Assembly: GCA_026129405.1 (NCBI GenBank)
Contig: JAHCID010000002.1
Coordinates: 827,422-891,421, forward strand
Length of the DNA: 64,000 nucleotides
DNA from: a bacterium
GTDB lineage: Bacteria > Desulfobacterota > Binatia > DP-6
Reading direction: 5' to 3'
This document shows positions 25,485 to 34,866 of this stretch, piece after piece (position 1 is the stretch's first letter; each line of letters opens with the position of its first letter). The translations under genes and the position numbers were made by a program. The notes beneath the pieces are model-generated. The model was not told where the DNA came from. It did not search any database and saw only the letters and a program-made list of their open reading frames with translations.

Positions 25485-26249
25485 ATGGATCGACCGCTGG
25501 CCGGACGCGTGGGCATCGTCACGGGCGCTTCGACCGGGATCGGCGCCGCCACCGCGCGCGCGCTGGCGGCGGCCGGCATGACCGTCGTCCTCGGCGCCCG
25601 CCGCGCCGAGCAGCTCGCCGCCGTGCGCGACGACATCGTCGCCGCCGGCGGCCGGGCCGACGCCGTGCCGACCGACCTGTGCCGGCCCGAGACGATCGAC
25701 GCCCTCGTCGACGGCGCGGTCGCGCGCCACGGCCGCCTCGACGCGCTCGTCAACAACGCCGCCGTCGGCTACGTGCGCGCGATCGCCGACGGCCGGCTCG
25801 ACGAGTGGCGCACGATCTTCGACACCAACGTGATCGGCACGCTGTGCGCGTGCCGCGCGGCCCTGCGCCACATGCTGCCGGCCGGCGCCGGCGACGTCGT
25901 CATCATGGGCTCCGCGTCGGCCGAAGAGGCGTGGCCGTATCTCGGCGTCTACGCCGCGTCGAAGGCGGCGCTGCTCACCCTCGCGCGCAGCCTCCGCGCC
26001 GAGGTGGCGACGGCGGGCATTCGCGTCATGACCATGGAGATCCACAACGTCGCCGGCACCGATTTCGCGCGCGACTTCGACCCCGCGGTCCTTCCCGACG
26101 CGATGAGACGCTGGATCGAGCTCGGCGTCTTCAACCGCCAGGCGCCCATGCTGACGCCCGATGCGGTGGCGCGGGCGGTCGTCTTCCAGCTGACGACGCC
26201 GCAGCCGGCGAGCATCCACGACCTCGTCATCCGTTCGCGGGAGAACTGA
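25485..26249 (+). CDS. SDR-family oxidoreductase
   Basis: A 254-residue classical SDR. It has TGASTGIGAAT for NADP(H) binding, NNAAVGY in place of NNAG, the catalytic Ser in MGSASAEEA, and YAASKAA with the active Tyr and Lys. An Arg after the second beta strand (GARRAEQL) suggests NADPH preference. A GAGAGGA site precedes the ATG. Paired with the thioesterase upstream, it could act in acyl-chain metabolism; that is inference. The transcript ends at a strong hairpin shared with the convergent padR gene. Confidence 0.9.
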   Translation: MDRPLAGRVGIVTGASTGIGAATARALAAAGMTVVLGARRAEQLAAVRDDIVAAGGRADAVPTDLCRPETIDALVDGAVARHGRLDALVNNAAVGYVRAIADGRLDEWRTIFDTNVIGTLCACRAALRHMLPAGAGDVVIMGSASAEEAWPYLGVYAASKAALLTLARSLRAEVATAGIRVMTMEIHNVAGTDFARDFDPAVLPDAMRRWIELGVFNRQAPMLTPDAVARAVVFQLTTPQPASIHDLVIRSREN

Positions 26250-26277
26250 GGAGCCGCGGTCCCGGCGTGTGGCTGGC

Positions 26278-26334
26278 GGCGCGTTCGGGGGGGGGGCGGC
26301 GTCCCCCCCCCGCGTCCCCCGCCCCGAACGCGCC
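26278..26334. terminator. Bidirectional GC hairpin between convergent genes
   Basis: Outer arms of 13 bases (GGCGCGTTCGGGG and its exact complement at 26322-26334) enclose runs of about ten G and nine C that can also pair. It fills the gap between the SDR stop and the padR stop. A very stable stem without a T-run, as usual at high GC. Long G and C runs here are prone to sequencing error. Confidence 0.65.
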
Positions 26335-26341
26335 ACCGCGA

Positions 26342-26875
26342 TCACGCGACCGAGCGTGCCGCGGAAGCCCCGCCCAGCACCTCGCGGCAGTGCGCGAGCC
26401 AGCGCAGATGGGCCTCCGCGTGGGCCAGGGCCGCTTCGCGGGCGAGGCGACGCAGTGGCGCGGCGCCGTCGCGGGCAGCTTCCTCGCGGACGAGGGCGAG
26501 GTAGCGGCGGTACTCGCTCTCCTGGCGGTCGAGCTGGGCGAGGATGGCGGGAGCGCCGTCGCGCTCGGCGGCGAGGCAGCGGACGAAGATCTCCTCGCGC
26601 AGCGGCGGCGGCCAGGTCGGACGGCGCGCGAGCCAGGTGCGCAGCGCGCGGTCGCCGCGGGCAGTGAGGCGGAAGAGGCGGCGCAGGCGGCAGCCGTAGC
26701 GCTCGTCGCGGCGGACGACGAAGCCGCGCGCCTCGAGCTCGTGGAGCAGCTGATAGACCTGGCCGATGTTCGGGTGCCAGAGCGGGCCCAGCTGCCGGTC
26801 GAAGCGCTTCACCAGCTCGTAGCCGTGGGCTTCGCCCTGCGCGAGCAGGGCCAGCAGCGCGTAGCGTAGGTGCAT
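26342..26875 (-). CDS. PadR-family transcriptional regulator
   Basis: A 177-residue regulator. The N-terminal winged helix has the PadR pattern YALLALLAQGEAHGYELVKRF, then PNIGQVYQLLHELEARGFV and a beta wing ending YRLTARGDRALRTWL-like sequence. The C-terminal half is helical and forms the dimer, as in subfamily 1 (VirR/PadR-s1). PadR proteins repress genes for phenolic acid or multidrug responses. No obvious target adjoins it; the upstream 270 bases to the next gene hold no recognised feature. Confidence 0.9.
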   Translation of the reverse strand: MHLRYALLALLAQGEAHGYELVKRFDRQLGPLWHPNIGQVYQLLHELEARGFVVRRDERYGCRLRRLFRLTARGDRALRTWLARRPTWPPPLREEIFVRCLAAERDGAPAILAQLDRQESEYRRYLALVREEAARDGAAPLRRLAREAALAHAEAHLRWLAHCREVLGGASAARSVA

Positions 26876-27143
26876 GTCGGTCTCCTCCCTCGCCGCCGGC
26901 GGAGCGAGCGACGTGCCAGCCCGCGGCGCCGCTTCGCGGGGGCGCGAGCGGCGTCGCGTGCGCCGGCCTTGACGGGCGCGGCACGTGTGCCCGCCCGTGT
27001 CGTCGCCGCGCGCGCGCGGCTCTTCACGCGACGCGGCCTCGGCCGGGCGGCGCGCCGGCGTGGTGGCGTCGTCGCGTCGCGGGGACGGATGTCCAGTGAC
27101 TTTTCATTGACGCGGAAGCCGCGGGTCGTGGTATGGGCGCGCC

Positions 27144-28118
27144 ATGTCGGCCTCTGGGTGGACGGTCGCGGCCGTCCTCGCGAGTGCGCTGTTCGGCGGC
27201 GCGATTCCGGCCGGAGCGGTGGTGTTCGGCGGCGGCGGCAGCGCGACGACCGATTGCCTGGTCGCCTTCGACGCAGCGCTCAACCATCCGGCGAAGAAGC
27301 CCAGGATGATCCGCTGCGCCGACGGCGACCCGGCCTGCGACAGGGACGGCGTGGTCAACGGCGTCTGCGAGTTCGAGGTCGCGCTGTGCGCGAACAGCAC
27401 CTACAACCCGACCCGGTGCACGCTCGCGGGCGTGCAGTCGATCCGCGTCGACCACGCCCAGGACAACGGCGACCCGAAGTTCGATCCCGATTTCCAGGCG
27501 CTCCAGCAGCGCACGAACAACGAGATCGAGCCGCCGACGGCGAGCGCCGACAAGTGCACGTTCGCGACCCGCATCCGTGTGCCGCTCACCGGACCGCTGC
27601 CCGGCGCCGTCTGCAAGCGCGGCAAGAAGCAGATCCGGCTGACGTCGATGTCGACGTTCCAGCTCGGCAAGATCTACAAGGACGTCGACAAGCTGAAGCT
27701 CATGTGCGACCCGCCGCCCTCGGGCTGCGATCCGCAGGTGCTCTTCACCGGTACGTACGATCGCATCCAGCGCCAGATCTTCAACCGGAGCTGTGCGCTC
27801 TCGGGCTGCCACGACTCGCAGACGCAGGCGGGCAACATGCTCCTCGAGCAGCCGTCGGCGTACGCGAACGTCGTCAACGTGATCCCGAGCAACTTCGCGG
27901 CGGCGGGTATGGGCTGGCGCCGGATCGACGCGGCCAACGCGCAGACGAGCACGAGCTTCCTCTATCGGAAGATCACGGGCGACTTCGGCGGCAATCCGGC
28001 CCTCGGCGCCCGCATGCCGTACGGTCGTCCGAAGCTCGACGCGTATCTCGTCGACATCGTGCGCGCGTGGATCGCCGCCGGGGCGCCGGCGAACGGCTGG
28101 GTGCCGGGCACCGACTGA
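27144..28118 (+). CDS. Secreted Cys-rich protein ahead of DUF1800/DUF1501 pair
   Basis: A 324-residue exported protein with a signal peptide (residues 1-25). The N-terminal half has several Cys in Asp/Gly-rich turns (CADGDPACDRDG). The C-terminal half carries RSCALSGCHDSQ, a C-x4-C-H sequence like those in PSD1-type or cytochrome-like proteins of Planctomycetes and Myxococcota; x4 spacing makes haem binding uncertain. It is followed 19 bases later by DUF1800 and then DUF1501, so the three are an operon. In other phyla such triads are exported and linked to surface or polymer processing, but no function is proven. Confidence 0.75.
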   Translation: MSASGWTVAAVLASALFGGAIPAGAVVFGGGGSATTDCLVAFDAALNHPAKKPRMIRCADGDPACDRDGVVNGVCEFEVALCANSTYNPTRCTLAGVQSIRVDHAQDNGDPKFDPDFQALQQRTNNEIEPPTASADKCTFATRIRVPLTGPLPGAVCKRGKKQIRLTSMSTFQLGKIYKDVDKLKLMCDPPPSGCDPQVLFTGTYDRIQRQIFNRSCALSGCHDSQTQAGNMLLEQPSAYANVVNVIPSNFAAAGMGWRRIDAANAQTSTSFLYRKITGDFGGNPALGARMPYGRPKLDAYLVDIVRAWIAAGAPANGWVPGTD

Positions 28119-28137
28119 CGGCACCGGAGGACGACAC

Positions 28138-29598
28138 ATGGTCAACGAGGGGGCAACGCTCGGCGCGGCGGCGGCGCGACACCTCCTGCGGCGCACCGGG
28201 TTCGGGGCGCTCGCACGCGACGTGAGCCGCTACACGGGGCTCTCCCGCGGCGCCGCGGCCGACCGCCTGGTGGGCTTCAAGGCGAAGGCCTTCAAGCCGG
28301 GCGGCAGCTACTTCGAGCAGGCCCACGACAAGTGGGTCACGTACATCCTCAAGGCGAAGTTCCCGCTCATGGAGAAGCTCGCGCTCTTCTGGCACGACCA
28401 CTTCGCCGTCGCGATCGCGAAGGTGATCGACGTGAAGCGGATGGGGCTCTACGTCGGCCTGCTCCATCAGCACTGCAACGGCAACCTGAAGACCTTCGTC
28501 AAGGCGATGAACAAGGACGCCGCGATGATGGAGTTCCTGGACACGGTCCGGAACGACAAGGGCATCCCGAACGAGAACTACGCCCGCGAGCTCCAGGAGC
28601 TGTTCACGTTGGGCGTCTACGACCTCGCCGGGCAGCCCAACTACACGCAGGCCGACATCGTGCAGATCGCGCGCGCGTTCACCGGCTGGACCTACGACGG
28701 CAGCAACAAGCCGCGCTTCGACGACTACCGGCACGACTACGCCGCCGAGTTCCCCGAGCGCGGGCCGAAGACGCTCTTCGCGGGGCGCCCGGGCTTTCCC
28801 GCCGGCGGCGCGTCGTTCGCGAGCCCCGAGGGCGCGACCGAGATCGACCAGGTGGTCGACGTCCTCTTCCAGCACACCGACTCGCAGGGCAAGAACACGG
28901 TCGCGCGCCGCACCGCCTACCGGCTCTGCGAGTACTTCGCGCACCCGCAGCCGAGCCTGGCGTTCGTCGACCAGATCGTCGCGCACTCGGGCTTCGACGT
29001 GAGCTTCGACATCCGCCGTCTCGTCCGCTCGCTCCTGTGCCACGACGAATTCTACGCCAGCGCCGCCGGCCCGCCGTACACGGAGGCGAGCCGGAAGTCG
29101 GTGCGCTGGCCGATCGACTACGTCGTCGGCACGCTGCGCATCCTCGGCCTGAAGCCGCGCGGCCGCTACCAAGTGATCCAGGGCGGCAGCTACCGCCGCG
29201 TCTTCGACCACCTCGGCAACATGGGGCAGACGCTGATGGACCCGCCGAGCGTCTTCGGCTGGGACTGGGAGACGAGCTGGGTCAGCAGCTCGACGTTGCT
29301 CGCCCGCTACAACTTCGCGCGCGACATCATCATGGCGCGGTGGGGCGGCGGCGCCCTCAAGACGGATCGTCTCGTCAACACCGGCCTCACCGATCCCGGC
29401 GCCATCGTCGACGCCGTCACCGACCTCTTCGGCGTGCGCGACCAGCTGAGCCCGGCCGAGCGCCAGGTCTTCGTCGACTATCTCACCGAGAACGGCACCG
29501 TGCCGTCGATCGACCTGCGGAACTGGGACGTGCGCAACACGAAGCTGAACGGCCTCTTCGCGCTGGTGATGCAGTCGCCGGCCTACCAGCTCCACTGA
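28138..29598 (+). CDS. DUF1800 family protein
   Basis: A 486-residue DUF1800 protein. Family features are the early HLLRRTGFG (residues 15-23), KLALFWHDHFAV, the central NENYARELQELFTLGV and the AFTGWTYDG segment. DUF1800 genes are nearly always followed by DUF1501, as here, and the pair is thought to act in the envelope; no reaction is known. No obvious signal peptide is present, so export may depend on the Tat-carried partner. GGAGG lies eight bases upstream. The product is of normal family length. Confidence 0.9.
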   Translation: MVNEGATLGAAAARHLLRRTGFGALARDVSRYTGLSRGAAADRLVGFKAKAFKPGGSYFEQAHDKWVTYILKAKFPLMEKLALFWHDHFAVAIAKVIDVKRMGLYVGLLHQHCNGNLKTFVKAMNKDAAMMEFLDTVRNDKGIPNENYARELQELFTLGVYDLAGQPNYTQADIVQIARAFTGWTYDGSNKPRFDDYRHDYAAEFPERGPKTLFAGRPGFPAGGASFASPEGATEIDQVVDVLFQHTDSQGKNTVARRTAYRLCEYFAHPQPSLAFVDQIVAHSGFDVSFDIRRLVRSLLCHDEFYASAAGPPYTEASRKSVRWPIDYVVGTLRILGLKPRGRYQVIQGGSYRRVFDHLGNMGQTLMDPPSVFGWDWETSWVSSSTLLARYNFARDIIMARWGGGALKTDRLVNTGLTDPGAIVDAVTDLFGVRDQLSPAERQVFVDYLTENGTVPSIDLRNWDVRNTKLNGLFALVMQSPAYQLH

Positions 29599-29617
29599 CG
29601 GACGGGGGACGCCTCGC

Positions 29618-31072
29618 ATGAACGTCACACGACGCCAGTTCCTGCAGCGCACCGGCGCCGCGACGGCCGGCGCGCTGCTCGGCCCGGGCCTCTTCGCCCA
29701 TCCCCTGGTCCGCAGCGCGATGGCCGACACCATCGGCGATCGCTACTTCATCGTGCTCTTCCTCGACGGCGGGAACGACGGGCAGAACACCGTCATCCCG
29801 CGTTCCAACGGCAGCGCGAACCTGCGCACGCTGTACGACGGCTACCGTCGCACGGGCGGCGGCGGCATCGCCGTCCCCGCGGCGGCGCTCGCGGCCACGG
29901 CGATCGGCAACTGTCCCGGCACCGGCGCCCAGCTCGGCCTCCACCCCGGTCTCGCCGGCTTCGGCGGCAGGCCGGGCGTCGGCGGCCTGAAGGCGCTCTA
30001 CGACGCCGGCAAGGTCGCCGTCATCCAGGGCTGCGGCTACCCCGACTACAGCCTCTCGCACGAGGAGTCGCGGGTGATCTGGCAGACGGGGAACCCGCTC
30101 GGGGTGCCGGGCCTGACGGGCACGGGCTGGGGCGGACGGCACCTGGCCCATCCGGCGTACGGCTACGGCGGCACGCAGGTGCCCGCCGTCACCATCGGCA
30201 GCTCGGTGGCGCCGGAGCTGCGGCAGTCGGGCACGAGCGTGCTCGCCATCGACCGCCTCGAGGACTTCGGCTTCCCGTACGACTACGACTTCGACGACGA
30301 CACCGCGACCAAGCGCGAGGCGTTCCGCCGGCTCCACCAGGATCTCGCCGCAGGCGATGCGCTGCCGAGCAAGGCCTATCTCGGCGCCAGCGGGCATGCG
30401 ACGCTCGTCAGCAGCGAGAGCTACCCGCAGCTCCACGACCTCTACCAGGCCGACCGCGCGAGCTGGAGCGCGCAGTACGACGGCCTCGACCGCAGCACCG
30501 GCTACGACCTGCGCGAGATCGCCAAGATCATCTACGGCAGCGCGCAGGGCGTCCCGAACATCGGCGCGCGCTTCTTCGCGCTCGCCAACGGCGGCTACGA
30601 CACGCACTCCGACCAGGGCGCCGCGCAGCCCACCGGGCAGCACTTCGGCCTGCTCGCCGAGATCGGCGCGGCGATCAAGATCTTCTACGACGACGTCGCC
30701 AGCATGGGCCTCGCCCACAAGGTCTGCCTCCTCGTCTGGAGCGAGTTCGCGCGCCGCATCCCGCAGAACGACAACGGCACCGACCACGGCTCGCAGGGGC
30801 CGATGTTCGTCGTCGGCGGCAGCGTGAACGGCGGCGTCTACGGCAATCACCCGGACATCGCGAACCTCGACTGGAACGAGAACACCGTCTATCGCCAGGC
30901 GCCCGGGCCGCACCGCTCGACGGACTTCCGCGACGTCTACGGCACCATCCTGACGCGCTGGGTGAACATGCCTCCCGCGGCCGTGGCGGCCGACATCCTC
31001 CCGGTCGACACCGAGGGGCCGGCGTCCGACTACTGGCAGACGGCCAACTTCAACCTGGGGTTCCTGCCGTAG
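29618..31072 (+). CDS. DUF1501 family protein with Tat signal
   Basis: A 484-residue protein with a twin-arginine signal (TRRQFLQRTGA, then an Ala/Leu stretch to about residue 36). The mature part matches DUF1501, an alkaline-phosphatase-like sulfatase-related fold: YFIVLFLDGGNDGQNTV near the start, GYDTHSDQG in the middle and a TDHGSQGPMFVVGG segment that would hold metal ligands. Export by Tat implies folding, perhaps with cofactor, before transport. It closes the DUF1800 operon and runs directly into the frameshifted gene downstream. Confidence 0.92.
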   Translation: MNVTRRQFLQRTGAATAGALLGPGLFAHPLVRSAMADTIGDRYFIVLFLDGGNDGQNTVIPRSNGSANLRTLYDGYRRTGGGGIAVPAAALAATAIGNCPGTGAQLGLHPGLAGFGGRPGVGGLKALYDAGKVAVIQGCGYPDYSLSHEESRVIWQTGNPLGVPGLTGTGWGGRHLAHPAYGYGGTQVPAVTIGSSVAPELRQSGTSVLAIDRLEDFGFPYDYDFDDDTATKREAFRRLHQDLAAGDALPSKAYLGASGHATLVSSESYPQLHDLYQADRASWSAQYDGLDRSTGYDLREIAKIIYGSAQGVPNIGARFFALANGGYDTHSDQGAAQPTGQHFGLLAEIGAAIKIFYDDVASMGLAHKVCLLVWSEFARRIPQNDNGTDHGSQGPMFVVGGSVNGGVYGNHPDIANLDWNENTVYRQAPGPHRSTDFRDVYGTILTRWVNMPPAAVAADILPVDTEGPASDYWQTANFNLGFLP

Positions 31073-31080
31073 CGCCGTCG

Positions 31081-32744
31081 CCGGGCGACTACTACGTCCA
31101 CGATCCGCGGGTCGTCCTCGTCCCGATCGAGCATCTCTCGGCGGCGGGGACGAGCCCTGCGTTCCGGGCCTTCGCGCAGGCCCGCGCCGGCTGGTCCCCG
31201 GACCGGCTCGACCTCCTCGACGCCGGCTTCGCGCGCTACTGGAGCCGCGGCACGGCGCTCGCGGCGCGCGCCGCCTGGGTGCCGCCACGCCGGCGGCACC
31301 TCGCGGTCGTCACCGGCGACGCGCTCGCCGTCCGGCCGTACGCGCAGCTCCTCAACACGAGCGCCTGGCTGCTCTACGAGGCCGACGTCGACCCGGCCAC
31401 CTCCGATCCCGAGCTGCTGGCGTGGCTCCTGGCCCTCGGCGACCGCATGGCGGCGACGGGGGAGGTGACGCTGGCCGCCGTCCAGACCGCGGCGTGGTGG
31501 CTCGAGCGCAGCGACGCCGAGTGCGCCGCGTTCGCGGCCGCCGCACGGCGCAGCACGCGCCCCGATGCGGACGCCGTGCGGGCGACCGCGGACGCGGTGC
31601 CGTGGCTGCGCCGGCTCGCGCACGAGACGCTCCGCCCGCCGGCTCTGCTCGGCGCGCACCGGCCCGTGCCCGGCACCGGGCTCCTCGTGCCGGCGCATCT
31701 CGAGACCGAGCCGCCGGCGCTCGTGGCGCGCTGGACGACGGTCGCACGGTCGACCGTCGCCGCCTTCCAGGGACGCTGGCGCGTGCGCGACCCGGCCGTC
31801 ACGGCGGCGCTGCTCGACTGGCTCGCGGGAGACGCGCCGCCGCTCCTCGTCGTCGGCGAGCGCGGGCGCATCGTGTGGGACCCGGCGACGCCCGACCGCC
31901 TCGGCCCGCTGCGCGCCGTGCTGCGCGACGCCGACGCGGCGGCCGTCGCCGCCGTGCGCAACGATCTCGACGCGGTGGCGCGGGTGACGCGCGACTTCCG
32001 GGCGGCGGTGGTCGAGCCGTCGGCGCTGCCGGCGTCGGCCGCGGGCGCGCTCCAGCGCGGCTACGGCTACCTCCATGCGGCGCGCGGGCTCGTCGCCTAC
32101 AACCTCCACGAGCCCGGCATGGAGCGGTTGCACGGGCCGCCGCTGCCCTACGCGCGGGCCATGGTCGCGGCGCGCGCGGCGCACGAGTGGGCGCACCTCG
32201 CGGACACGGCTGGGCTGGCCGTGCACGCTCGCGCCCGCGGCGTCACGCCCGCCGCGCCGCGCTGGCCGACGCCCTCGACGCGACCATCGCCGCGGCGCCG
32301 GCGGCGCTGCACCGCACGACCGCCGCGGACCTGGCGGCGCTGGGCCGCGACGGAACGCCCGGCGCCGCGCTGGCCGAGGTCACGCTGCGCCGCCTGCCGG
32401 ACTGGCGCGCGAACCTCGTCGCTCGCGCGCTGCTCGACGCGACCGAGCGCGAGACCTACGTGCGGCACAACGTGCGCCTGCTGCGCCCCGAGTATCCGCC
32501 GCCCGCGTTCTGGCGCCTGCTCGTGCGCCACCTCTTCGAGTTCCAGTACGTGCGCCCGGCGCTCGGGATGACCGCCGTGCCGGATCCGCTCGCGTTCTAC
32601 CTCCATAGCACGGGCGCGGCCGACGAGCTGGCCGCGGCGGGAGCGTGCGACAGCGCCGGGTTCGTCGCGCTCGCCGACGCGGTCGCCCACTGCTGCGCGG
32701 CCTTCGCCGTCGACCCGGCACGGCTGCGGCTGCCCGCCCCCTGA
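31081..32744 (+). pseudogene. Unknown 550-residue protein, frameshifted
   Basis: Coherent sequence begins just after the DUF1501 stop (YYVHDPRVVLVPIEHLSAAG) and runs in one frame to about 32250, then continues in another (DALDATIAAAPAALHRTTAA, to RPALGMTAVPDPLAFYLHST and stop at 32744). One base appears lost near 32253. No ATG, GTG or TTG suitable for the first segment is found in frame; the first in-frame GTG is at 31279. The product is helical and Ala/Arg-rich with an AAHEWAHLAD segment that recalls a metal-binding helix. No family recognised. It could be the fourth gene of the DUF1800 operon. Confidence 0.55.
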
Positions 32745-32749
32745 GCCCC

Positions 32750-32764
32750 CGGGCGGCGCGCCCG
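32750..32764. terminator. Short hairpin between convergent genes
   Basis: Arms CGGGCG and CGCCCG around a 3-base loop, six bases past the stop at 32744 and 20 before the stop of the convergent membrane-protein gene. Weak but well placed. Confidence 0.35.
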
Positions 32765-32784
32765 CTCGCGATGCCGCCGCGGCC

Positions 32785-33201
32785 TCAGCGTGCCCCCGGC
32801 ACGCGCGCGAAGTGCGGCCAGGGGGCGGCGCGCGTCGTCCACAGCCAGGCGGTGAACGCCAGCCCGAAGCCGAGGTCGGGGCTGACCGCGATCAGCGCGG
32901 CCGGCGGCAGCGAGCCGTCCCGCACGCACCACGCGGTGACGCCGACGAAGCTGAGCTTGCCCGCGGCGGCGAGGGCGACGAAGAGCCGGTCCGTCAGCCC
33001 GGTGACGGCGGTCCACAGGTAGCCCGTGCCGAAGAGGAGGACGAACACCGCGATGGTGCGCAGGTAGATCGGCGGGGCGTCGACGGGCAGGTGCGCCAGC
33101 CGGCGGACGGCGGCGACCTCCGGCAGGAAGCCGACCGCCGCGACGAGGTTCACGATCGCCGTGGCGAACAACGCGATGCGCAGCCAGCGCGGCACGAGCA
33201 T
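32785..33201 (-). CDS. Four-helix membrane protein, unknown
   Basis: A 138-residue protein with four membrane segments (about residues 7-27, 45-66, 72-92, 99-120) and short charged loops. The first helix follows MLVPRWLRIALF, a typical inside-positive start. No catalytic or transport motif and no family I can name. It is divergent from the exopolyphosphatase gene, with 80 bases between starts. Confidence 0.65.
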   Translation of the reverse strand: MLVPRWLRIALFATAIVNLVAAVGFLPEVAAVRRLAHLPVDAPPIYLRTIAVFVLLFGTGYLWTAVTGLTDRLFVALAAAGKLSFVGVTAWCVRDGSLPPAALIAVSPDLGFGLAFTAWLWTTRAAPWPHFARVPGAR

Positions 33202-33281
33202 CGCCGTGGTATGCGCGCCGGCGCGCCGTCAGACAACGCCTGCGACATGACTTCGCCGTCGGCGGGGAGTACCATCGCCGC

Positions 33282-34853
33282 GTGCGTCTCGCCGCGATCG
33301 ACCTCGGAACCAACTCGGTGCACATGGTCATCGCCGACGTCACGCCCGACGGTCGCATCGTCGTCGTCGACCGCGTGAAGGAGATGGTCCGTCTCGGCCG
33401 CAAGGCGTTCACGACCGGTCGCCTCGCACCCGAGACCATGACGCTCGCCTCGAAGGCGCTGCGCACGTTCGGGCGGCTGGCGCGGGCGCGCAAGGTGCAG
33501 CGCCTGCGCACCGTCGCCACGAGCGCCGTGCGCGAGGCGCGCAACGGGGCGGCGTTCGTCGCCCGCCTGCGGCGCGAGACCGGGATGCCCATCAAGGTCA
33601 TCTCCGGGCTCGAGGAGGCGCGCCTGATCTTCCAGGCGGCGCGGCACGCCATCGGCCTCGAGGGCGGACCGCACCTCCTCGTCGACGTCGGCGGCGGCAG
33701 CGTCGAGCTGTCGCTGGCCTACGACGGCAAGCCGCTGTGGCTGGAAAGCCTGCCGCTCGGCGTCGCGCGTCTCACCGACACGTTCCTCACGAAGGATCCG
33801 CCGAGCGCGGGCCAGGTCCAGCGTCTCGAGCGCCACCTCGCGCACGAGATGGGCGCGCTCGAGCGCGCCAAGCGCGCCGGCGCGGTGCAGGCGGTGGGCA
33901 CGTCGGGGACCATCAATACGCTCGTCGCCATGGCGCTGGCGGCGCGGGGCGAAGAATCGGCGCGCCTCCACGGCGCGCACGCGACCGCGGACGAGATCGC
34001 GCGCATCCGGCGCCGCGTGCTCCAGGTGTCGGCCGCCGACCGCACCGAGCTGCCGGGCATGGATCAGAAGCGCATCGACCTGATGCCGGCGGCGGTCGTC
34101 CTCGTCGACACCATTCTGCAGCGGGCGGGCGGGCCCGACCTCGTCGCCTGCTCGTGGGCGCTGCGCGAGGGGGTGCTGCTCGACCTGGCGGGCGTCGGCG
34201 GCCAGACGCGGACCGGCACCACCGGGGTTCGGCGGCGCTCGGTCGAGGCGCTCGCCCACCGCTGGGTCGGCGCCGACGTGCACGGGCGGCACGTCGCCGT
34301 GCTGGCCCGCCAGCTGTTCGACGCGCTCGCCGGCGACCTCGGGCTGCCCATCGAGTCGCGCGAGATGCTCGAGTACGCCGCGCTGCTGCACGACGTCGGG
34401 CGCGCCGTCGAGCACGACCGCCACCAGCGGCATACCTACTACATCGTCAAGAACAGCGAGCTGCTCGGATTCTCGCCCGTGGAGATCGAGATGCTCGCCC
34501 AGGTCGCCCGCGGACACCGCAAGCAGCCGCCGCGGCTCTCCGATCCGGAGGTCGAGGTGCTGCCGCCCGCGCGGCGGCGTATCGTGCGCGGGCTCGCGGC
34601 ACTCCTGCGCGTCGCCGACGCTCTCGACCGGACCCATCAGGGTGTGATTAGCTCGCTCGACGTGTCGCGCTCCGAGGGTCGGCTCGTGATCCGGGTCGAC
34701 GCGGGCGCCGAACGCGCGGAGCTCGAGCTGTGGGCCGCGGAACGACGGACAGACCTGCTGGGACGGCTGCTGGATCGCCCGGTCCTCCTGCGCGCCCGCC
34801 GCGCCAGCCGCGCGCGCGGCGAGGAACGCTTGCGGGCCCGCGCCGGACGCTGA
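33282..34853 (+). CDS. ppx: Ppx/GppA exopolyphosphatase
   Basis: A 523-residue member of the ASKHA superfamily. The first phosphate loop is AAIDLGTNSVHMVIADV, the second is LLVDVGGGSVELSL, and SGLEEARLIFQAARHAI lies between. The C-terminal third has an HD-like helical domain (YAALLHDVGRAVEHDRHQRH), as in E. coli Ppx and GppA, with the HD pair present. It would release phosphate from polyphosphate ends or from pppGpp. The GTG start at 33282 places the first strand at residue 2. A CHAD gene follows after 13 bases, which supports a polyphosphate role. Confidence 0.92.
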   Translation: MRLAAIDLGTNSVHMVIADVTPDGRIVVVDRVKEMVRLGRKAFTTGRLAPETMTLASKALRTFGRLARARKVQRLRTVATSAVREARNGAAFVARLRRETGMPIKVISGLEEARLIFQAARHAIGLEGGPHLLVDVGGGSVELSLAYDGKPLWLESLPLGVARLTDTFLTKDPPSAGQVQRLERHLAHEMGALERAKRAGAVQAVGTSGTINTLVAMALAARGEESARLHGAHATADEIARIRRRVLQVSAADRTELPGMDQKRIDLMPAAVVLVDTILQRAGGPDLVACSWALREGVLLDLAGVGGQTRTGTTGVRRRSVEALAHRWVGADVHGRHVAVLARQLFDALAGDLGLPIESREMLEYAALLHDVGRAVEHDRHQRHTYYIVKNSELLGFSPVEIEMLAQVARGHRKQPPRLSDPEVEVLPPARRRIVRGLAALLRVADALDRTHQGVISSLDVSRSEGRLVIRVDAGAERAELELWAAERRTDLLGRLLDRPVLLRARRASRARGEERLRARAGR

Positions 34854-34866
34854 GCGGGCGTAGCTG

